Origin: an uncultured Oscillospiraceae bacterium
GTDB taxonomy: Bacteria; Bacillota; Clostridia; Oscillospirales; Acutalibacteraceae
NCBI GenBank assembly: GCA_949295415.1
Contig: CASFLA010000068.1
Location: forward strand, 1 to 43,795
Length of the DNA stretch: 43,795 nt
Direction of reading: 5' to 3'
The notes under the pieces are model-generated. The model saw only the letters and a program-made list of their open reading frames with translations. It had not been told where the DNA came from and searched no databases. Below, one piece after another: positions 26,620-35,211 of this stretch; the stretch's first letter is position 1, and the number at the start of each line of letters is the position of its first letter. The translations under genes and the position numbers were made by a program.

Positions 26620-27453
26620 TTATTTTATAAGGTTTCTGTATTGATTAGGCGTCATACCCGCCGCCTTTTTGAAAAACGCACAAAAATATGATGAATCATT
26701 AAAGCCGCAGGCTTCGGCAATCTCGGCAACCGATTTTTGCGAGGTTGAGAGCAACTGCTTTGCCGCAAAAAGACGAGTTTTAACAATATATCTATGCAGG
26801 CTGCAGCCCGTTGTTTTCGAAAAAAGGTTGTTGATATAAAAAGGGTGGTATGAAAAATGCTTTGCAACATCCGAATTAGTAATGTTCTTAGAGCAATTTT
26901 GCTTTACAAACGCCTCGATTTGCGAAACAATATCGTTGTTTTCTGAAATGCCGCGTTTAGAACTCATAAACCCGATTTTGCATAGTGCGGTTTTCAAAAG
27001 CGCCGAGCAAAAGGCCTGCTCGTAAGGCTCTATAAGATTTAAGCCAAGCATAGTATCGAATGATATAGATAGCGCCTCGCTTTGCCTGAAAACTGCAGGT
27101 TTTTTAAAAGGCGGCGGGCAATCGAAAGAGAAAACCTCGTTTTTGTTAAAGCCTTTAGGCGCAACGGGTGTTCTTGCTGATTTGCAATCAAAATCGGGAG
27201 CAAAATCAAAGTTTACAATATAATATTCGGCCGCCAAGCCTTTAAACGAAAGCTTATAGGCATAAGCAGGAGGAATGGTTATAATATCGCCCGCATAAAG
27301 CTTATACTGCTTAGAATCGGTTTCAAAATAAACGCAACCGCTTATAATGTAAAACAAACGAAAATCAAAAGCGCAAAGCTCAGTTCTATAGTCCTTATTA
27401 GACCTAACCTTATCAAAAAATCTCACATAAGGGTTGAAATTTTGAATTTCCAT
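26620..27453 (-). CDS. AraC-family transcriptional regulator
   Basis: 277 aa. The N-terminal ~120 residues form a cupin-type sensor (FRLFYIISGCVYFETDSKQYKLYAGDIITIPP). The C-terminal two HTH units are ITNSDVAKHFSYHPFYINNLF and VAEIAEACGFNDSSYFCAFFK, with the ending GMTPNQYRNL. It diverges from the Gfo/Idh/MocA gene across a 107-base gap that holds an inverted repeat, so that gene is the likely target, perhaps along with EamA. Ligand unknown, probably a sugar. Confidence 0.9.
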   Translation of the reverse strand: MEIQNFNPYVRFFDKVRSNKDYRTELCAFDFRLFYIISGCVYFETDSKQYKLYAGDIITIPPAYAYKLSFKGLAAEYYIVNFDFAPDFDCKSARTPVAPKGFNKNEVFSFDCPPPFKKPAVFRQSEALSISFDTMLGLNLIEPYEQAFCSALLKTALCKIGFMSSKRGISENNDIVSQIEAFVKQNCSKNITNSDVAKHFSYHPFYINNLFSKTTGCSLHRYIVKTRLFAAKQLLSTSQKSVAEIAEACGFNDSSYFCAFFKKAAGMTPNQYRNLIK

Positions 27454-27499
27454 AACGGCTCCAATCTTTGTTTTTCAACATTTTATGTTTATTTATCAC

Positions 27500-27533
27500 C
27501 TTGATTATATAATAAATCTCAATTATAATCAAG
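27500..27533. promoter_or_regulatory. Inverted repeat between divergent genes, overlapping -10-like boxes
   Basis: CTTGATTATA (27500-27509) and its exact complement TATAATCAAG (27524-27533) flank 14 bases. Each arm overlaps a TATAAT: plus strand at 27508-27513, minus strand at 27522-27527. A bound protein here could control both directions. Confidence 0.5.
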
Positions 27534-27560
27534 AAAAATCAGTGAAAGAGGGAAACTAAA

Positions 27561-28769
27561 ATGTCTAAGAAAATGACAGTTGCAGTTATCGGTTGCGGAG
27601 AGTTTGCAAGAGAGTTTGTTCCGCTTTTTCAGAATCACCCAACAGTAGAAAAGGTATATGTTTGCGACCTTATAAGAGAAAAGGCCGAAATGTATAGTGA
27701 AAAATTTTCAGTTGATATAATTGATTCCTTTGAAGATGCCATAAATTCTAAGGAAATAACCGCCGTTGCCGTTTTCACCCAGCGCCATACCCATGGCGAC
27801 CTTGTCTGCAAGGCATTACTGGCAGGCAAGGATGTTTATTCTGCAGTTCCTATGGCGGTAACGGTTGAGGATTGCAAAAGAATAATCGATGCAGTAAAAG
27901 TAAGCGGCAAAACCTATATGATGGGCGAAACCTGTGTTTATTACCCATCGGCAATGTATTGCGAGAAAAAGCATAAAGAGGGCGCTTTCGGCAACTTTGT
28001 TTATGGCGAATCGCAGTATTTCCATGATTTAAGCCATTTTCCCAGGCCCTTCCGCGAGGATAGAGCGTCATCGGCTGTGCCACCCTTCTTTTATCCCACC
28101 CATTCAACAGCAATGATTCTTTATGCAACCGATTCCTATGTTACTAAGGTAACAGCACTCGGCTATGTTGATAAAGAGGAAAATACCCCCTATAAAAAAG
28201 GCGAAAACCATTGGGATAACACTTTCTCAAACGAGTTTTCTTTAATGCAGCTTTCAAACGGCGGAATCGCAAGAGTTTCGGAATGCCGCCGCATTGGCTA
28301 CAAGGCGCCAAGCTCATATATCTCAGGTTTTTACGGAACCAAAGGCTCTTATCAGTTTTCAAACGCTCAGCATATACTTACCGCGCTTACTGAAAATGGC
28401 GTTACCTTAGAAGACGTTAGTGATGAGGTTAACCCCAAGGATATGACCGCCAATAAAGACCTGCCCGATTTTAAAGAAAAGGTTGCAAATCATAGTTTTC
28501 AGGGGCTTTCATATTCGCCGATGCATGATGAAAGATATGAAAAACTGCCCGAGGAGTTTAAAAATATGCCAAGGGTTAACGGCCATATGGCATCGCATCA
28601 GTTGTTGATTGATGATTTCTGCACTGCAGTTGCTGAAAATAAAATGCCTTATGTGAACGCTTGGCGTGCCGCAAGATATACAATCCCGGGTCTTGTTGCC
28701 CATGAGAGCGCATTAAAGGGCGGAGTTCCTTTAGATGTTCCCGATTTTGGAGAGGCACCCGAAAAATGA
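27561..28769 (+). CDS. Gfo/Idh/MocA-family protein lacking the EKP lysine
   Basis: 402 aa. The N-terminal Rossmann fold (VAVIGCGEFAREFVP) binds NAD(P), and a C-terminal alpha/beta domain follows (FVYGESQYFHD, FSLMQLSNGGIARVSECRRIG). At the place of the family's EKP motif the sequence is YSAVPMA (residues 93-99), so the usual catalytic Lys is missing. This occurs in a subgroup whose reaction I do not know. Members usually oxidise or reduce sugars or cyclitols. GAGGG precedes the ATG. It is a single-gene unit opposite an AraC regulator and ends at a strong terminator. Confidence 0.85.
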   Translation: MSKKMTVAVIGCGEFAREFVPLFQNHPTVEKVYVCDLIREKAEMYSEKFSVDIIDSFEDAINSKEITAVAVFTQRHTHGDLVCKALLAGKDVYSAVPMAVTVEDCKRIIDAVKVSGKTYMMGETCVYYPSAMYCEKKHKEGAFGNFVYGESQYFHDLSHFPRPFREDRASSAVPPFFYPTHSTAMILYATDSYVTKVTALGYVDKEENTPYKKGENHWDNTFSNEFSLMQLSNGGIARVSECRRIGYKAPSSYISGFYGTKGSYQFSNAQHILTALTENGVTLEDVSDEVNPKDMTANKDLPDFKEKVANHSFQGLSYSPMHDERYEKLPEEFKNMPRVNGHMASHQLLIDDFCTAVAENKMPYVNAWRAARYTIPGLVAHESALKGGVPLDVPDFGEAPEK

Positions 28770-28830
28770 GTTATATAATTGATTGGTTAACCGCCGCTTT
28801 TTCAAGCCAAGTTATTCAATAAAGCAAAAT

Positions 28831-28871
28831 AAAGATGACACCTTTCAAAGCTTTTGAAAGGTGTCATCTTT
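28831..28871. terminator. Bidirectional terminator
   Basis: Perfect 19-bp stem (28831-28849 with 28853-28871), loop GCT, with T runs on both strands. It serves the convergent Gfo/Idh/MocA and CDF genes; the CDF stop is four bases away. Confidence 0.88.
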
Positions 28872-28875
28872 TGTT

Positions 28876-29784
28876 TTAATGATGGTGCCCGTGATGGTGA
28901 TGGTGGTGATGGCCGTGATGATAGGCGGCGGTATCAATCGTGCAGTTTTGCTCGTGGCAATGCTCGCCCTCAGCTTCAATTTCCAAGGTGACGTGGCCGA
29001 TATTATGCTCGGCTAACTCCTGGCGCACCTTTTCCTTTATTTCACCTGTGTTTGAGTTGGTTACAATATGCATCGTTGCGTAATTGTTTTGGCTGTCCAT
29101 ACTCCAGATATGAATATGGTGAACATCGAGCACTCCTTGGATTTCTAAAATATGCTCTTTTATTTCATCAATTTCAATTCCATGAGGGATTTTTTCGAGC
29201 AGGAGCTCGAGAATCTCTTTTAAGGTTTTTATGGCGTTTATAAGGATAAATACAGCAACTGCTATTGAAAGCAGAGGGTCTATAATGGCAAAATCGGTAA
29301 ACCTCATAACAACGGCGCCAATTAAAACAACCACCCAACCGAGAACATCCTCAAGCATATGCAGGTTAACTGCTTTTTGGTTTAATGAATCGCCGTCCTT
29401 TGTAACTAAAGCGGCAATAAAGTTGACCGCAACGCCAAAAACCGCAAAAATTATCATTCCGTTGTAATTGATTTCGGCAGGGCTTATGATGCGTAAAACG
29501 GCATTATATATAACTGCCGCCGAGCCGAAAAGCAGAATAAGCGTTGTTATAACGCCGCCCAAAACCGAATACCTTAAATATCCGTAGGTATAGCTGCTGT
29601 CAGGTTGCTTTTTGCTTTTGCGTTCAAGAAAATATGAAATTCCAATGCTCGCGGCATCGCCAAGGTCGTGAACGGCATCTGAAACGATTGCAACACTACC
29701 TGTAAAAATTCCGCCGATAAACTCAAATAACGAGAAAAACAGATTGAGGATAAAGGCTATTAAAATATTTCTTTCGGTTTTCAT
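28876..29784 (-). CDS. Cation diffusion facilitator, His-rich C terminus (zinc exporter type)
   Basis: 302 aa, six membrane helices. Metal-site motifs are in helix 2 (SDAVHDLGDAAS) and helix 5 (LHMLEDVLGW), the His-Asp pattern of zinc-type CDF pumps. The cytoplasmic domain has HHIHIWSMD. The end is extremely His-rich (EGEHCHEQNC, then HHGHHHHHHHGHHH), probably a metal buffer. It exports Zn2+ (or Co/Cd) by proton antiport. It has its own promoter and no metal regulator next to it. Confidence 0.93.
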   Translation of the reverse strand: MKTERNILIAFILNLFFSLFEFIGGIFTGSVAIVSDAVHDLGDAASIGISYFLERKSKKQPDSSYTYGYLRYSVLGGVITTLILLFGSAAVIYNAVLRIISPAEINYNGMIIFAVFGVAVNFIAALVTKDGDSLNQKAVNLHMLEDVLGWVVVLIGAVVMRFTDFAIIDPLLSIAVAVFILINAIKTLKEILELLLEKIPHGIEIDEIKEHILEIQGVLDVHHIHIWSMDSQNNYATMHIVTNSNTGEIKEKVRQELAEHNIGHVTLEIEAEGEHCHEQNCTIDTAAYHHGHHHHHHHGHHH

Positions 29785-29821
29785 AAAAACACCTTCCGCG
29801 AAACTAAAATAGATTGCTATT

Positions 29822-29851
29822 ATTTTACTACATAATAATGCAAACAGTCAA
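29822..29851 (-). promoter_or_regulatory. Predicted promoter of the CDF gene
   Basis: Minus strand TTGACT (29846-29851), 18-base spacer, TAAAAT (29822-29827). Confidence 0.55.
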
Positions 29852-29863
29852 GCAACAAGGAAT

Positions 29864-29902
29864 GAAAAAAATAAAAACATCCCAAATCAACTTGAGATGT
29901 TT
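29864..29902 (-). terminator. Terminator of the DUF2975-XRE-DUF4153 operon
   Basis: Stem AAACATCTCAAG with TTTGGGATGTTT (29891-29902 with 29875-29886, one mismatch), then TTATTTTTTT on the minus strand. Confidence 0.75.
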
Positions 29903-29910
29903 TAAGCATT

Positions 29911-31469
29911 TTATTTTGTGCCATTAAGGTATTCTTCAACTGCTTCATAAGCTGTTTTTCTCGAGAAATTGAATTCATCAAAACCGGAATATCTCTTGCT
30001 GATTATCTTGTAGCCGTTTTTGGATTGTTCAACCTCATACAACTCATTTTGTATAACTTTATCGAGAAAATATTTGGCTTGGCCGGCTACAAATTGGTCT
30101 CTGTCGTTGGTCAACTCAATAAGATAAGGGACACCCTCATCTCCTAATTCATAAATTGTTTTGACATCCATATTTTCCACAAAACCCTCTTTATATGCCC
30201 AACAGTTATAATCGGCTATAACTCGGTTGACATTTAAAAAGCCAAGAGCGATAAGAGTTACACTTGCGGCAATAAGAGCGACTTTAAGCACCTTAATTTT
30301 TGGAACAAACAAACGGATAACAAGGCTTATAAAAACTATTGCAAGGAATAGCATAAAAGCGCTCGTTGTGATTCTCAATCTTGTCATGCCAAAGGTTTCG
30401 ATATAGAGAATCATTTTTGATAATGCGGTTGCTATAATCACGAGGGTGAAAACACTCATGAATAAGCAGAGCAGGCGGGAAGGCAATCCCATTTTACCCT
30501 CGCTTTTTGTTGATAGAAGCAAGGCTCCAAAAATTATAGCGAAATTTATTACTGCAATAATAACCATTTCAAAAAAGCCTCTTCTTGCATAAGCGGACAA
30601 CGAAAAAGCATAGTTATCGGGCAGAAAACCTCGGAATGCACTGAAGAAATAGGCGAGTTGCGAAAACAGATAGGCAAAATAACAAACCGAGATAACCGAA
30701 AGAAAGGGTATTATAATAGTGCTGTCGATACCTTTAAAGCTGCTTTTTACGAATGGTTTCTTTTCCTCAAGCTTAGAATAAAAGCAAAAAGAAATTATAA
30801 AAGGCGCAAGAACAATGCCGATAATAATTTTTAAAACGGCATTGGAAGAATTCTCGGCAATTGTTTCAATAAGTCCGCTGAAGGCAGCGTCAGATGAAAT
30901 GAGCAGGGGGACCACTATTAACAAAACAGGGATTGATAAAGCAATACCCAGCAAAATTTTGCCGATGCTTTTTTCTTAATGATTTTGGCAGAAAATAGAG
31001 AAAGTATGGTTTTAGGAACAAAAGAAAGACTATTTGAAAAAATTGAACCTACAAGCCTTAAAATGCCCAAATCCCCTTCCGGCGCATTATTTGCAACAAG
31101 CGCATTAAAGAAGACCAAGGAAAGCAATATAACTGCCGCAAAACTCCAAAACTTAACCTCACCGTTTGAGGTGATTGAAAATGAAACAGGAATTATAACC
31201 GCCAAAATTCCGCAAACGGAAGGGAATATCCCTATTTTAAAATTCTTATTGTGCAGATAAATGAAAATGGTTGCGAATATTATAAGGGAGGCTATAGTGA
31301 ATCCGGCATTAAAGCCTCCAAAAAATCCGATAGTGGAAAGAATAAGTGCTCCTAATAATAACAATGCAGAAAAAATAAAATCTCTTTTTTCAAGTGGGAA
31401 TGTATCAGGAACGGGTTGCGGAATCGGTTCTTTTTCCAAAGTTTCGGGTGTTACTTTATTTTCTTCCAT
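29911..31469 (-). pseudogene. DUF4153/DUF4173-type membrane protein, frame broken by one missing A
   Basis: Two frames overlap at 30918-30954. The 5' part (from ATG 31469, GAGGAG eight bases before) reads four or five membrane helices to ISLFSAKIIKKK-like sequence and then ends in an out-of-frame tail; the 3' part continues as SIGKILLGIALSIPVLLIVV, a natural helix. One extra A in the six-A run near 30970 joins them into about 520 aa: ~12 membrane helices plus a soluble C-terminal region (DEGVPYLIELTNDRDQF). This matches the DUF4153 family of unknown role. It lies behind an XRE regulator and a DUF2975 gene. A homopolymer error or a real mutation is more likely than programmed shifting. Confidence 0.75.
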
Positions 31470-31474
31470 TGTTT

Positions 31475-31681
31475 TCACTCCTCGGGCGTGTATTTAAGAA
31501 TATCGCCGGGTTGGCAATTTAACTCTCGACAGATGCTCTCAAGGGTTGAAAAGCGGATGGCTCGAGCTTTTCCTGTTTTAAGAACAGAAAGATTTGCCTG
31601 CGTAATTCCGATTTTTTCAGCAAGCTCAGAAGAGGACATTCTCCTTATTGCCAATATAACATCAAGATTTATTTCTATCAT
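31475..31681 (-). CDS. XRE-family HTH regulator (YozG type)
   Basis: 68 aa, just one Cro/CI-type DNA-binding domain: MIEINLDVILAIRRMSSSEL, IGITQANLSVLKTGKARAIR, LESICRELNCQPGDILKY. This is the short regulator regularly found beside DUF2975 proteins. Its stop is six bases before the DUF4153 start and its own start is 14 bases after the DUF2975 stop. GAGAGGAA precedes the ATG. It probably binds the CGATAA boxes at the operon promoter; that is inference. Confidence 0.92.
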   Translation of the reverse strand: MIEINLDVILAIRRMSSSELAEKIGITQANLSVLKTGKARAIRFSTLESICRELNCQPGDILKYTPEE

Positions 31682-31694
31682 TTTAATATTCCTC

Positions 31695-32162
31695 TCATAT
31701 CGTCAGGTCATTTTCTTCTCTTAATTCAACGGCACTTTGCATAACATTTTTCAAAGCTCTGAGAAGAAGACCGGTAAAGCCTCCGGCGAACGCAGCAAAC
31801 ATAAATGGCAAATAGAATAAGCCGCCGACAAAGGTGATTATTCCGATTGCGAAGCAACCTAATGAAACAATTTTAAGGAGACGCACATTCTGCAGAATAA
31901 AGACGGCTTTGGCTTTGATATTGAATAATAATTTCAAAAGAGAGGCAAGAATAACCCCTGCAAAAACGGCGGAAGGATAGAAGGTCAACCCGAAGATTTT
32001 CAACAATCGGTTAAGAGCCTCGCCCTCGGGCTCAAAACCTCTGAAAGCTGTCATATAAAACCTAAAGAGCATAGGGCCAACAAACAGAAGCGCCAAAAGA
32101 ATAACCGATAAAGTAAAACAAACAACGATTGAAAGATAAACAGATTTTTTACTATTCCACAT
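31695..32162 (-). CDS. DUF2975 membrane protein
   Basis: 155 aa, four membrane helices (residues ~10-33, ~58-78, ~92-112, ~115-135). Spacing and the final LRALKNVMQSAVELREENDLTI segment, a soluble tail after helix 4, match DUF2975. The pair DUF2975 plus a short XRE regulator is widespread in Firmicutes and its function is not established. It is first in the operon, with GAGGTAAG before its ATG. Confidence 0.88.
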   Translation of the reverse strand: MWNSKKSVYLSIVVCFTLSVILLALLFVGPMLFRFYMTAFRGFEPEGEALNRLLKIFGLTFYPSAVFAGVILASLLKLLFNIKAKAVFILQNVRLLKIVSLGCFAIGIITFVGGLFYLPFMFAAFAGGFTGLLLRALKNVMQSAVELREENDLTI

Positions 32163-32198
32163 AAAGTCTTACCTCGTTTTACAAAGTTTTCCAAGGCA

Positions 32199-32247
32199 AT
32201 AGTAACATGCCGATTATCGTTTGTCAATATAAATTTATCGTTTATCG
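32199..32247 (-). promoter_or_regulatory. Promoter with three CGATAA boxes
   Basis: Minus strand TTGACA (32222-32227), 17-base spacer, TACTAT (32199-32204). Three copies of CGATAA lie at 32242-32247, 32235-32240 and 32214-32219: two upstream of the -35 box, seven bases apart, and one in the spacer. Likely operator for the operon's own XRE protein. Confidence 0.6.
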
Positions 32248-32270
32248 ATAATTTTTATGCCTCAAAAGTC

Positions 32271-32299
32271 AAAAAAACAGCCGCTTTAAGCGGCTGTTT
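32271..32299 (-). terminator. Terminator after the AraC gene
   Basis: Stem AAACAGCCGC/GCGGCTGTTT (32275-32284 with 32290-32299), followed by seven T on the minus strand. Confidence 0.88.
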
Positions 32300-32309
32300 T
32301 AAACTGTTT

Positions 32310-33266
32310 TTAATTCTGATATGAAGGGGGTTGTTTTATCTCTATCTTTATATCGCCTGTGTCGGTGGTTATTTCGGCTTTGCCTCCGGTAGTCGTTTTA
32401 GGAACCGAAATGTTACCCGTATCGGTCGCTCTTATATCATTCTTAAATGCCTTGGGCGACATCCCCGTAATCTTACGAAACAGTCTTGAAAAGTAAAAAA
32501 CATCGTCAAATCCCAATTTTTCTGCGATTTCTTTGACCGACATATCTGTATTGAGCAGGTCACTTTTGGCGATATTTATGCGAATATTATTTCGATATTT
32601 CGCAGGGCTCATTCCTGCAAACTTTTGGAACTCCTGATAAAAATAACTGGGACTCATATTGCAGAGCGCTGCGTATTTCTCCATTTTTTCGTTTTTGTTC
32701 CATTCGTTTTCAATGGCTTGAACTGCTTTTTTAATAACATTAGTCTCTCCGGAGCCTATATGGCCTCTTGTTGCATAGTGTAGGATAGAAAAATACAAAG
32801 AACTGATTAGCAAACGGTCATTGGCAATGGGGTCCCATGTGCATCTGTGAATGCTCAATAAATCCTCGTTCATATATCTGTTGACACGATTGTTCAACAA
32901 AATAATATGGTGGTCAAGCAGTATTTCTTCGCCATCGGCATCAAATAATCGGAAATTTATTGTTGCGGTGGAGGATTGTAATGTATCTTTTGGAATTTCA
33001 AAAACGCAATGGTAAAAAACATTGGTTGGGATATAGAGGATATCGCCCTTTTTTGCATGAATTTTTCTGAATTCCTCCCCGTTTTCTGAGAGTTCTATAT
33101 AGTCTATTTCCATATCAGATACAACAAAGAAAAGCGCCGAAAAAGGGCGCTTTGTTTTTTTGTATTTATAGAATTCATCTCCCGTTTTCCATTCTGAAAT
33201 GTGCGTATCTATAACATCCGCTCTAAGATTGTGATTTTTCAATTGCTCGGGATTGATGATTTTCAT
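32310..33266 (-). CDS. AraC-family regulator, probable controller of the six-gene cluster
   Basis: 318 aa. A cupin-like sensor makes up residues ~1-130 (FSALFFVVSDMEIDYIELSE, GDILYIPTNVFYHCVF), and two HTH units follow (~190-285): MEKYAALCNMSPSYFYQEFQ and VKEIAEKLGFDDVFYFSRLFR with GMSPKAFKNDIR. A ~35-residue Thr/Ile/Gly tail follows (TDTGNISVPKTTTGGKAEI), with GNI and GDI steps like a short beta stretch; this is unusual for the family. It diverges from the cluster at 33470 over a gap of about 200 bases that carries a promoter with a palindrome. Confidence 0.9.
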   Translation of the reverse strand: MKIINPEQLKNHNLRADVIDTHISEWKTGDEFYKYKKTKRPFSALFFVVSDMEIDYIELSENGEEFRKIHAKKGDILYIPTNVFYHCVFEIPKDTLQSSTATINFRLFDADGEEILLDHHIILLNNRVNRYMNEDLLSIHRCTWDPIANDRLLISSLYFSILHYATRGHIGSGETNVIKKAVQAIENEWNKNEKMEKYAALCNMSPSYFYQEFQKFAGMSPAKYRNNIRINIAKSDLLNTDMSVKEIAEKLGFDDVFYFSRLFRKITGMSPKAFKNDIRATDTGNISVPKTTTGGKAEITTDTGDIKIEIKQPPSYQN

Positions 33267-33366
33267 ATATACTCCTCTTTATATGCAATTAAATAGGTTT
33301 TATATGTGGCTGTATTTATTATACTCTGTCTGTGGAGAAAAGTCCATACTTTTGTATTATTATCTA

Positions 33367-33394
33367 TTGCTTTTTTCGCGAAAAGTTGTATACT
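33367..33394 (+). promoter_or_regulatory. Promoter of the six-gene cluster with a palindrome in the spacer
   Basis: TTGCTT (33367-33372), 16-base spacer, TATACT (33389-33394). The perfect palindrome TTTTCGCGAAAA (33373-33384) lies between the two boxes, a classical repressor position. The leader to the first ATG is about 70 bases. Confidence 0.55.
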
Positions 33395-33469
33395 GACTTT
33401 AAAATAAGCAAAGGGTGTCATAGCAATATACAAATTGTAAGCGAAAAAAGGAGATTTAAAATAGTTTTT

Positions 33470-34351
33470 ATGAAACCAACATTTCAACCTATAATAGGCG
33501 CAATCAAGCTTTTAAAGGTTCCGTTTGGAACATCCTGGACAGGTGTTGTCCTTGTGGATGACGAGAAAAAAATTCTGATAGATTCAGGAGCACTTTTAAA
33601 TGATGTGGATGAGATACTTATTCCCGCGCTCGAGAAGGAAGGATACACTCTTAATGATATCGATTTTCTTATAAACACACATTCACACGGAGATCATATC
33701 GGCGGATATGCACGGATTCGTGAGTTAGCTCCCAAAATCACTGTTGTAGCCGCTGACTCTGACCGCGAAAACGTGGAAAATCCCGCAGCACTTGCCGTCA
33801 GAACGCGCGGCAAGTATCCTGCAGTCTCTCCAACACCTCAAAGCTATCTCAAGGGAGTTAAGGTGGATTATGTTCTGCATGACAAAGAAGAGCTTGCCGG
33901 TATTCTTACATTGATTGAAACCCCGGGGCACGATGGCGGTTGTGTTTGTTGGTATGATAAAAAAACAAAAACAATAATTACGGGAGACAGCTTACAGGGT
34001 AACGGCACTGATGCTCAGGGAATCGGCTTCTATCAGGACCTTGACCTTTATAGAAACAGCCTTAGAAAACTGCTTTTTGCCGACATAGAAAATGTGTTAT
34101 GCGGGCATGATTACGACCGGCTAGGATATTGGATTTCAGGCAAAGAGGCAGTGAAAGCAGCTCTCCAAAGATGCTTTTCAATAACCGATTTTTATCAGCA
34201 GTTCGTTGATGCTGAGTTGTCATTAGGGAATACCGAACCAAAGGAAATTGCCGAGAAGCTGATAAGTCAATATGGTTGCGGAACGCCCAATTATCTGTTT
34301 ATGGCAGTTTATACAGTATGCGAACACATCAAGCATTCGCAAATCAGGTAA
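33470..34351 (+). CDS. Metallo-beta-lactamase-fold hydrolase
   Basis: 293 aa from the ATG at 33470; the frame is open to 33332, but the upstream part lies in the promoter and is not protein-like. The only purine-rich site (AAAAAAGGAG) is 16 bases before the ATG, farther than usual. The metal motif HxHxDH is His71, His73, Asp75, His76 in NTHSHGDHIGG; further ligands are in TPGHDGGCVCW, ITGDSL and CGHDYD. The fold covers thioesterases, lactonases and others. As first gene of a sugar-acid-like operon it could open a sugar lactone (the MBL protein UlaG does so for ascorbate-6-phosphate), but this is inference. Confidence 0.85.
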   Translation: MKPTFQPIIGAIKLLKVPFGTSWTGVVLVDDEKKILIDSGALLNDVDEILIPALEKEGYTLNDIDFLINTHSHGDHIGGYARIRELAPKITVVAADSDRENVENPAALAVRTRGKYPAVSPTPQSYLKGVKVDYVLHDKEELAGILTLIETPGHDGGCVCWYDKKTKTIITGDSLQGNGTDAQGIGFYQDLDLYRNSLRKLLFADIENVLCGHDYDRLGYWISGKEAVKAALQRCFSITDFYQQFVDAELSLGNTEPKEIAEKLISQYGCGTPNYLFMAVYTVCEHIKHSQIR

Positions 34352-34400
34352 AATCATTCTGAAAATAACAATAAACTAAAATACATTAAAGAGGGATATT

Positions 34401-35210
34401 ATGAACGAAAGAAAACAGAACGCCTTAGTAACAGGCTCATCAAGTGGCATCGGCCGCGCAGCAGCTATTGCACTTGCAAAGCAAGGCTACAATGTCGGAA
34501 TAACCTATCGGAGCGACAAAACCTATGAAAAAGCACTGGAGGTTTTTAATGAGTGCAAGAAGTTCGGCGGCGATTTTCAGATGTTCAAGGTAGAGCTTAT
34601 CGGACGCGAAGCTTGCGAAAAGCTGATGCTTGATTTTTTGGAGCATTACGGCACCATTGATGTTCTTGTAAATAACGCAGGAGGAGCACTCCAAATTCCC
34701 AAAGGAGAATTTGACGATATGCCCCTTGACTATTGGGATGACCAGATAGCTCTCAACCTTAACGCGCCGGCATATCTCTCTCACCATGCGGTTAAGAACA
34801 TGAAGGCTAACAATATAAACGGACGAATTGTTAATATAAGCTCAGTTCACGGGAAAATCACGTGGGTAAAGCGAAAAATGCTCCCTTACTGTGCCGGAAA
34901 AGCGGGTCTAAATATGCTTACCTCTGCGCTTGGCGTAGAGGTTGCTCCCTATGGAATCAGAGTCAACTGTGTAGCACCCGGATTTATTAAAACAGGATTA
35001 TCTTCGCGCTACACCCCTGAGCACACGAAGGCATTTACCGACCACATTCCAACCGGAACGCTTGGAACAACCGATGATATTGTGCCGATGATTCTCTTTC
35101 TGTGTGATGAAAATAACACACGCTTTATCGTGGGACAGACATTTTATGTAGATGGGGGTCAGTCGGTAACGGGAAACATTGATTCTATCAAAGAAGATTT
35201 TGAAAAATAA
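34401..35210 (+). CDS. Short-chain dehydrogenase/reductase
   Basis: 269 aa. Cofactor motif TGSSSGIGRAAA (residues 11-22), VNNAGG, and catalytic Ser-Tyr-Lys in ISSVHGKITWVKRKMLPYCAGKAG. The C-terminal FIVGQTFYVDGGQSV is the usual classical-SDR ending. It resembles 3-oxoacyl-ACP reductase and glucose 1-dehydrogenase types; beside a mutarotase-like protein and an IlvD-type dehydratase, a sugar 1-dehydrogenase role is plausible. AAAGAGGG precedes the ATG. The next gene starts two bases after the stop. Confidence 0.92.
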   Translation: MNERKQNALVTGSSSGIGRAAAIALAKQGYNVGITYRSDKTYEKALEVFNECKKFGGDFQMFKVELIGREACEKLMLDFLEHYGTIDVLVNNAGGALQIPKGEFDDMPLDYWDDQIALNLNAPAYLSHHAVKNMKANNINGRIVNISSVHGKITWVKRKMLPYCAGKAGLNMLTSALGVEVAPYGIRVNCVAPGFIKTGLSSRYTPEHTKAFTDHIPTGTLGTTDDIVPMILFLCDENNTRFIVGQTFYVDGGQSVTGNIDSIKEDFEK

Positions 35211-35211
35211 T

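Noticed and set aside
29911..31478. Classical ribosomal -1 frameshift heptamer
   Set aside because: The A run is out of register for X-XXY-YYZ, and two other genes in the window show the same missing-base pattern.
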